Below, in pieces: positions 56,461 to 64,000 of a stretch of 64,000 nt of DNA. This stretch comes from Owenia fusiformis (lineage: Eukaryota; Annelida; Polychaeta; Sabellida; Oweniidae). Position 1 is the first letter of the stretch, and each line of letters begins with the position of its first letter. The notes under the pieces are model-generated. The model saw only the letters and a program-made list of their open reading frames with translations. It was not told the origin of the DNA and ran no database searches. The stretch covers positions 2,625,525 through 2,689,524 of the forward strand of contig CAIIXF020000004.1 in assembly GCA_903813345.2 (NCBI GenBank), read 5' to 3'. Position numbers and translations under genes: made by a program.

Positions 56461-57135
56461 CGACCTATTGAACGTTCCAATCTGGACAAGAGGTCTAGAA
56501 ATTATTTATGATTTCTCTTGGTTCATTGTACCTTTCTCCTCTGTGGCCTTATTTGACCTCATCAATAATACACAGTAAGGGCCAGGTAGGCATGAATACA
56601 AACTAGGACTGTAATTCCTGGGGGACAATATTTCCTTTTACACCACTACCAGTTACATTTGATCTGGAATGGCTTATTTCAAGAGCATAAAATGGAAAAA
56701 AAACATGAAAACGTGTCCATAATTTAATGGTAATGGCATGATTACAAAACTCGTATTCTACATTTAGTTCAGTCCATGATTTAGACGCCCGCCCACCCGC
56801 TCATCCCCCCCCCCCCCATTTCTTCCCCCAAACAAATGAATTTGATAATATGATAGGATATGTGAGGTCAACTAGCTGTTTGGCGTTGGTGCCATTAATA
56901 TCGAACACCCTGTACATAATGTTAATGCAAATTGGGTTACTCTGTTTCAAATATATTCTTATCCTGCCTCACTCTTTACTATGATGTCAAAAATGTTGTT
57001 TATGTATCTTTCATTTGTCTTTATTACCTACTATATTTTGGGTGGTTGAAGCCAAATATGAACATAATTAATAAAGAATTCGGATTTTGAGAGCAAACGG
57101 TGCAGGACTGTTTGATCAACCCTCGTAAATTGAAG

Positions 57136-57179
57136 TACCCTTTGTATTCGCTCGACTTCAAGACTCTGCGCGCAGGGTG
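57136..57179 (-). repeat. Dispersed TACCCT/AGGGTA short element, copy F (internally deleted)
   Basis: TACCCTTTGTATTCGCTCGA then CTTCAAGACTCTGCGCGCAG and GGTG. Both ends are present but the central roughly 50 bp (the CTCTTTTAAGAAG part) is missing. Confidence 0.7.
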
Positions 57180-58845
57180 AAATTGGAGAGTACAGCATTA
57201 TAATGTCCAATAATAACATTCAAAACATTTAAAAATTTAATGAACTTATTGAAAAGGGTAAATATCCGACAAGATGATTTAGATTCCACACGCTGTCAAA
57301 TGAGGATTCGGATCGCCAAAAACATTTGGAATTGAGGGTATCATTGTGTAAGCGGAAGCATTGTATATTACCTCACCATACATACATATACATCCTAACT
57401 ATAGATTAGAGTATCTCTATATCAATACAATTGGCGTAATCAGCTCATAGGCAGACAGGAAACTTTCCAGTGAAATATCTTTAGTCATTTTGAAATTTAT
57501 GTCCAATAGTAAAGTGCAATTAGACCAAATGTGTTGTATCCTCTTAAGCTTTAAGTTTGCCGCTACTGTTCCAATTTGCCTCACCTTATCTTATTTGCCC
57601 CACCTATTCCAATTGGCCTCACCATTTTGGGACCAGTCTAATCTTCAGAATACTCCATAAAGCAAGCGAATTATCCTTGAAAGGTAAAATGCCAGCTTAC
57701 CAAGTCCCCAGGTCCCAATTAATCCTAATCTCTCTGTTCAACAATGTATCAATAGGGAGCCAGATTTATCTGTCCGTTTCCATCATATAATATATTTATT
57801 TTTGTTTTGCATGAATAAGCATGATATTTTATTGTATTTACAGAAAACCTGCCATCTGCATTACATGCACAATGAAGCTATATTAAGCAAATGGATTTAA
57901 TCACATTGTGATGTAGTGAACGCCTTGATGTCATCATCCTTGTATTCAACGGCATCGTGGTCATCGTCACCATCGGAATTGTCGACATCGTCGTCTTCGT
58001 TGCCATCAACAAAATGGATTATATTAATTTACATGGGTGATTCAATTAGTCATTCATATTTTAGTACAGCAATGTTTATAAGAAATTGTGCTATCATAAA
58101 AAAATGTGCTGAAATTGTGCTGAGTTCATTGTGCTCAATTTAGCATTGCTAAATGCGAGCTAATATATAAGAACTGTCGATATCTTGACGTCCATGAATT
58201 GGATAACGCATCATTACGTCATAGGCGTATTCTATAAATACGTCAATAACGTTAAACCGGTGACGGTTATTTCATGGATACTCAATTATGACGAGTAACG
58301 TCGAGTTATGTTTTGGATTACGTACCTTGACGCCATCATTTAGCTGAAAACTTCCTCGAAATCATGGAGTATCCTAAAAGTTAACATGTGGACTTTTGAT
58401 ATCAAATACCATTTGCAAAGAAAGACGCCAAAATCACACCGATTTTACATACATACATCATCGCATCAAAGAAGTGTGGAAAATAGGAAATACCTCAAAA
58501 ATGACGTGAATACGTGGATTAATTGTCAGATGTCACCTTTTTGGATTACCTGTCATTTGGTTCACCTTTCCACCAGGCTTTTTCCATGGACTCTCACGTC
58601 TATGGCCTGACGCGGCGTTCTACAGGATTATCGTGGATTAAAACATGAGTAGATGGATTTATGCATTTTTTAATCATAAACATCATAGCAATACTTCATC
58701 ATAAAAAAGCATTCTGGATTTATCTCAAATGACATCCAACGTGAGATACTCCTCAGTCTTCAGCCCATGATCTGTCCTCCAGAAATATATCTGGTAAGTA
58801 TCTATTTCAGCTAGTATGTTATACTTATGTGGCATTGTTATTGAC
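57180..58845. other. Non-coding stretch with one acidic frame
   Basis: On the minus strand at about 57900-58015 an open frame reads VDGNEDDDVDNSDGDDDHDA and continues to a TAA, with no ATG and no acceptor before it. It may be a GAC/GAT-rich simple sequence. Otherwise nothing is recognised. Confidence 0.35.
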
Positions 58846-59000
58846 GAATGCTTACTACATTCAAATGCATCATATAAATGCACGCTATAGTAAAATGCGT
58901 CATAAGATCCTTACTATAGCTATAATACATAATGCGTACTTTATCAAATAAACGCACACTATAATAAAATACATCATGTAAATGCTTACTTTAGTCATGA
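58846..59000. repeat. Degenerate short tandem repeat
   Basis: Repeated words of the type AATGCxxACTATAxTAAAAT with GCATCATATA or ACATCATGTA, at a period of about 30 bases, over roughly 150 bp. Confidence 0.5.
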
Positions 59001-59064
59001 TGTCTCATATCGCTGTCATCGAGCATTATACCTTTTCGAAAAACCCTGTCACCTTTTGGTATAC

Positions 59065-59238
59065 CAAAGAAGCTATAATATATTTGCTAGATTGATGCCA
59101 TTGGTTGTAGGTAGCAAAATCTTTCCAAGCAAACATATGTTTGACCCGGATGATTGACTTATAACTAATCAGTAATTTTGAAAGAAAATGTACAACCAAT
59201 GACATCATCAATCTAGCCAATATATCCTAGCTTCTTTG
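59065..59238. mobile_element. 174 bp MITE with about 48 bp inverted repeats
   Basis: Left arm CAAAGAAGCTATAATATATT, then GCTAGATTGATGCCATTGGT and TGTA. The right arm mirrors it as TACAACCAATGACATCATCA, ATCTAGCCAATATATCCTAG and CTTCTTTG. A few mismatches and a 3 bp indel separate them. No target duplication is evident. Confidence 0.85.
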
Positions 59239-60313
59239 CTGTTCCCTGCAATGAAATGTAGCCGACGTCTGACGGGAAAAACAAAACTTTGAGACATTAA
59301 TTATAAGTCTTAGGAGACAAGCACATTTTAGCGCCATCTATAAAACTAGTCGAACGCTATTTCATTTTAAATAACAAACACAGTGTGCATCCCTGTATGG
59401 TGCTGCCATCTAGAGTTAGAATTGTAAATGATATGATAGTAAAATGTAAGAATGAAGGTGCATAATTATACATGGCGCTTGCGTTTACGTTCATTCCATA
59501 TCATCATTTAAGTATTAATCAACTAATTGATCACACCTCACGATTGCGTAATAACATTGACATGTGTAAATAAATTATAAATTGTCATTTGCTGTATTTA
59601 TACAATTTGCAAAGTTTAATTATCGCCACTATCTTGGATGTCCCTATACTACAGTACGTGTAACTTATTTAGTTTAACTTTGTTTCATGTTCCTATCTTG
59701 ATCCATCAAGGTATGACTGGAGGAATACACTGGTTTAACAGTAGTATGCGATGTACCCTCTTGCCTTTTGATAAATTAGATATAGATTTAACTATTTTTA
59801 TATTTTTAATATTTGAATAACGGTTTGGCTGACTTGGCTCCATTGTTTGTTCATAATTTTGTTCATAATTTTGTTCAGGCCTCACTATGTCCAAGACGAG
59901 CGTAAGAAGTCATCATTTTTCATCCTCGGAAACCCCTCTGGGAATCCAGTTCTAAATATCATCCTATGAGGTTTCAGGACAAATAGTCAATATCTTTATT
60001 TCGTCCAACCATATAATTATTATAATATCAGGAAAACATGGCATTCTTGAGGCTAAAACACTTATTCGTCTCGTGTATCGTATAATTAGACTTAGCCATG
60101 TACATTTGTATATGGCTCGTGAAGATACGAACTCGTAAATTGTAAGTTTGGGTTAGATGTTTTGGACTCGGTTTTGGAAGTGTAAAAATATAACTTTGGA
60201 ATTTCGTGAATTTTTTACTAAAGTAATGTGTCGTTTATGAGCTCTGTGTTCCGTTAATGTTCATCTAACGTAGACGTTATGTTCAGCCTAAATATCCCAA
60301 TCTATCGAAACAA
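59239..60313. other. Non-coding stretch
   Basis: Nothing recognised. A direct repeat GTTCATAATTTT occurs twice at 59849-59872. Confidence 0.35.
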
Positions 60314-60389
60314 AAAGTTTTAATTTAAAACCCAATGATTTAGCATATTCTAAAGTTTTAATTTAAAACCCAATGATTTAGCATATTCT
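60314..60389 (+). repeat. Exact 38 bp tandem duplication
   Basis: AAAGTTTTAATTTAAAACCC then AATGATTTAGCATATTCT occurs twice in direct succession. About 28 bases later GGTTTTAAATTAAAACC (60419-60435) resembles its palindromic first half. Confidence 0.85.
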
Positions 60390-60435
60390 ACCATAGTGTT
60401 ATATAACTTCAGAATCTAGGTTTTAAATTAAAACC

Positions 60436-63399
60436 ATGGTGATAACGATGTCGATGGTTTCTCTAGCTAGTAATTTTAGACGGTAATATATTAAGTTCTT
60501 TCTTGAGGACGAAACAAGGCCAACACGACATGAAAAATAACACGAAATAAAAAAGAACACGTGAAATATGTTTACCCCTCGGTTCAACCCTCGCTGTGTT
60601 TGCTCACCAGAGCGAGGACACAAAATAGAGGAGACGACATTTTGATGGGTATCAAATTTTTAAGGACAATTAATTTCAGTGACACGAAACTGAAACGTAA
60701 AAATATTTTAGAAGGATCTAATGTACCCATAATGTTGTTCACTGTTGTAAACGTATAAATCAGTTTTGCTGTGTCAACTTTGAATCTGCGATATTTTATT
60801 TTTATTTTTTCCTGAACAAGTTTCTACTAATAAGGAGAATACTACACGTATATAGTACTGTCAACCGATGTCGATTGTGCACTTCTTTAGAGGTCAACTG
60901 GTACCCGTTTTTTATTGTTGACTGATTTGTGGATCATGGGCGGTCACGCAACTCCATTGCACCCCCCTCCCCCTCCCCTTCTATTAAAATCTCGTTTGCT
61001 TCTTGCGTTACTAGGGTTTATAGATTATAGGGATGGGACGGAGGATATGTTGACGCATTTCAGGAACAATAAGTATATGACGAGAATTTGTTATGACGTA
61101 CGAGATCGGTAGAGAATATCAACTTCAGATTTTTTCAAGGGGACCAAGGGATTTGATCTACCCAATGACCAACAATACAATGCAAATGGTGTAATATTTA
61201 TCTTCGAAAGATCGTCAACCATTATAAACAAACAAAAGGTCATCGTGTTTTCTATAATAAATCAAGATGTCTAGATACAGTAATTCTATTTCTGATCAAG
61301 GAGTTAGATCATATCAAGTCAGTCAATCTGGCATAGTCACATTCTACAAGTACACGGAACATGACAAAATGATAAGATAAAGAGCTCAGTGAATGCTTCT
61401 GGTGGATGTGCATAGAATGTATCTGTGTTAGACCAATTATTCACACACTGTACTCTCTGTACGTGTTAGAAAAGGTGTGATATTAGGAGAATTTCATAAC
61501 AATTCTCAAGATATTAATTATCAGATCAGTACATATAATATGTAGTGTTGATTTGTTGTCATTGCGTATACCTGGTACTCAATCCTTAAAGGTGACCGGG
61601 TTGTGATGTTATGGCAGTTTACACATGTAGAAAGCCCATTATATTCATTATCTTACGATGATCTTATCCACCAGGGCAACTTTTAGATATCCAGGAATTT
61701 GGTTATTTTCCAAGGTTTAAGATGGCGGAAGTTGTCGAAGAATGCCGACAATGTACTCTACGTCACCTCGTCGGAATTTAATGAGTGATCATGATATCCT
61801 CTGTATTTCAAATTAAAAGTACAGAAGTAAAAGGTATTCGTGAACCATGATGCAAACTCGTCATTACCATGTGATCATATTGTAAAACATCTAGGTGCTT
61901 CATGACCAAAAAGGCACGAACAACTATCAATTAGTCGTGTTTGAGATGTTACACTCGCCATGCCCATTTCTCCCCTGTCTCTATAGAATTCCATGAAATC
62001 TAGATGCTCAAAGTTTCCACCTAAATTCACGAGGTTAAATTTTATTTAAGTTTTCACAGTCGTTCTTGTAAGCTCATCAATTTTCACTTTAGTTCGCGTT
62101 TTAAAACATGACAATCGTTTAATTTTACACCCGGGAAGAAGATTCTTTACAGGTCCAGTAAAGCACGATTCTTACCCAACCATAAAGTTCCACGATGGTG
62201 ATGTATAAAACCAAAATAGACCAAAATGAAAATAAACTTATTGGAAAGAAAATGATCAATCATGTAGTATATATATCAAAGTATATAAAACACCAAAAAA
62301 TCAAGTACTTCATTCAAATTTTAAAGAGAAAAATGAGTATTTTGTTGACGCAGACGACATCTCTGTTTCTGCGAATAGTATGGATATGATGTTGTCTTCC
62401 GGCTAATTTCCTCGTAAGAAGATACTCATTAGCGCTTGATTAGAGAGGAATTGCGCTAATGGTAATCTCAGTGTCGTAGAAATGAACCTATTATTCGAAC
62501 TACTTTTTCAATTGGGCTATCACTTTCGCAAGTGAATAGGACGTTCTTACATCGTATATGTAACTATTGTTCTTTTGATAAGGGGTCTTGACTTTTGTCC
62601 TGGATAGAACATTTGTATTAGAAAGAGCTTTTTTCTTTGGATGTATATCATCTTCGACTCCGTCGATGTTTTCAGTAAGTAACAATGTGTATCCCCTCTC
62701 TTGTGTAGCCTACAATCAATTTGTATTTCGATTTAGTTTCGATCTATACTATATTGGTTTTGCAAATAAAAATAAAACTGGATATTAATCCTATGCTTCT
62801 AATTATGAAAACTAGGTGAATCATCTGGATAAAACCCATATTCATTCCTTCTCAGTCAATAACTGAAATACATTAGAAAATAATAATTATATAAGAAGAA
62901 GAATGAATGATAAAAATGCATAACTATGTCAAGTATACTATACTTTAAATTTGGGTTGATAAAATGAATAAAACGCAATAACAGATACAAAAACGTTATT
63001 TTGTACTTTAAGAGCAACCAGTTCAAGCGGATACAAACCAATACAAGGAGTGTTATAGGCGCCTTCACGACATCGTCCTTCTCATTCGAACTCAAACTTA
63101 AAAATATACATATTTCTTACTTCGGTTAACGTGGGCAATGTAAGTGGATTGACAGTAGCGTTTATCAAATTGATTACGTGATGAACGAATTCTAAATTCA
63201 ATGTAGTCCTAGGTGCAAGCCATGATAAGCTTGTACCTGTGCCGCCTTTATAAGCTCACATTTGAGATCTTTTCCAGGCTGGTATGCAGGACTTTACGAA
63301 AATGGGTCTAGTCTAGAGTACCATACCTGATATTTTGCGAAAGTAATTGGTGATCCAGCAAGGACAAGTACTGAAACATATCCGTGTACAAATTAAAAA
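60436..63399. other. Non-coding stretch
   Basis: No confident gene. At 61721 AAGATGGCGGAAG opens a 19-codon frame (MAEVVEECRQCTLRHLVGI), a first-exon-like context, but no donor ends it. A pyrimidine/C-rich tract lies at 60961-60982. Confidence 0.35.
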
Positions 63400-63720
63400 T
63401 TATTACTTGGATTTCCTTATATTGAGAAATTGTACTACTCATTTTAAGTCAAAAATTACTTAAATAATCTTGAATTACTGAATAATTTTTAAGTAATTTT
63501 TAAGTAATTCATTTATGGTGAATTTACTCATGCAAGGGGAGAAATTGAAATACTTACTGTAGTAATTGTAATACTCATTTACATAATTAAGCAATTAAAA
63601 AACTCAAAATGACAATATAAGTTAAACCTAAGTAAAATGAAGTAAAACTAAGTATTTAACTTTAAGTAATTTTTATACTTGGGAAATACTCAAGTAATTC
63701 ATTTTTAAGAGTGTTCAAAT
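63400..63720. repeat. AT-rich degenerate repeat of AAGTAATTTTTAAGTAATTC words
   Basis: Repeated TTAAGTAATTTTTAAGTAAT, TACTTAAATAATCTTG and CTAAGTATTTAACTTTAAGT words in both orientations over about 300 bp. It may form hairpins. No coding content. Confidence 0.55.
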
Positions 63721-63737
63721 TAAACACGTACATCTAC

Positions 63738-63875
63738 TAAATCCTCGGTCAAATTTGCTCACGGCGGGTGTACGACGGTCCTAGTTTCACAAAATCGGTA
63801 ATAGAAAGGTATCTCGATTTTGGGGACCTACAGCCGTCGTACGGTTGCCGTAGATCAAACGTGACTGAGGCATTA
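63738..63875. mobile_element. 138 bp palindromic MITE, divergent cousin of the TAATGCC family
   Basis: Left TAAATCCTCGGTCAAATTTG, then CTCACGGCGGGTGTACGACG. Right GCCGTCGTACGGTTGCCGTA then GATCAAACGTGACTGAGGCA and TTA. The arms pair imperfectly over about 50 bp. The GGCATTA end, the AAAATCG words and the CGTACGA core recall the long GC-rich elements, but the spacing differs. Confidence 0.75.
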
Positions 63876-64000
63876 CTTATTAGGGTAATAAAAGGGAGCA
63901 GATTTTATGGAACAAGAAAAATGGAAAATAAAAAATCTAAGCAATGAACTACACTAGTCCACTTGTATCAGATTGCTTGGTCGAAATCCATATTTTTGAT

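Noticed and set aside
57900-58015. Acidic minus-strand frame as a last exon
   Set aside because: No ATG, and no AG acceptor with a pyrimidine tract before it; GAT/GAC-rich simple sequence explains it.
1-64000. CRISPR array, operon, prophage or other prokaryotic system
   Set aside because: Spliced genes, LINE and mariner remnants show animal DNA; the tandem arrays have no unique spacers of constant length.

Overview
The window is eukaryotic, almost certainly from an invertebrate animal genome. It is AT-rich and gene-poor, with spliced genes carrying GT-AG introns, and it is full of short palindromic DNA transposons, decayed mariner and LINE copies, minisatellites and poly-C tracts. The protein types (an FMRFamide/neuropeptide-like rhodopsin GPCR of a kind expanded in marine invertebrates, and a monocarboxylate-type SLC5 symporter) fit a lophotrochozoan or invertebrate deuterostome. 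I cannot name the species.

Layout. 1-3.5 kb: degenerate nested repeats with poly-C runs, then a roughly 90 bp tandem array. 5.2-6.5 kb, minus strand: a rhodopsin-family GPCR whose N-terminal coding region is split by a 188 bp transposon with a perfect 9 bp target duplication. 6.7-7.1 kb: a second palindromic element just upstream of the receptor. 7.4-8.0 kb: the 5' part of a mariner copy. 8.6-10.3 kb: a 5'-truncated LINE with reverse transcriptase and a C-terminal Cys/His motif, broken by one stop. 11.15-11.68 kb: a MITE with long inverted repeats. 17.5-36.6 kb, plus strand: a complete 16-exon SLC5 sodium/solute symporter gene whose exons join in frame to 619 residues; its introns hold many transposon fragments and a minisatellite. 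37-52 kb: no convincing gene, but Tc1-like solo ends, a hAT-like MITE, a mariner copy with about 190 bp inverted repeats, and the second long copy of a GC-rich palindromic transposon (first copy in SLC5 intron 2). 52.5-53.7 kb: a minisatellite with a 201 bp higher-order unit. 53.7-64 kb: mostly featureless, with one possible small coding exon at 56 kb, a MITE at 59 kb, AT-rich repeats, and another palindromic element at the right edge.

The receptor and the transporter are on opposite strands about 11 kb apart and nothing suggests they work together. The most notable observation is the transposon inside the receptor: removing the element plus one 9 bp duplicate joins two open frames exactly. 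This gives a datable insertion allele and raises the question of how, or whether, this receptor is now translated.
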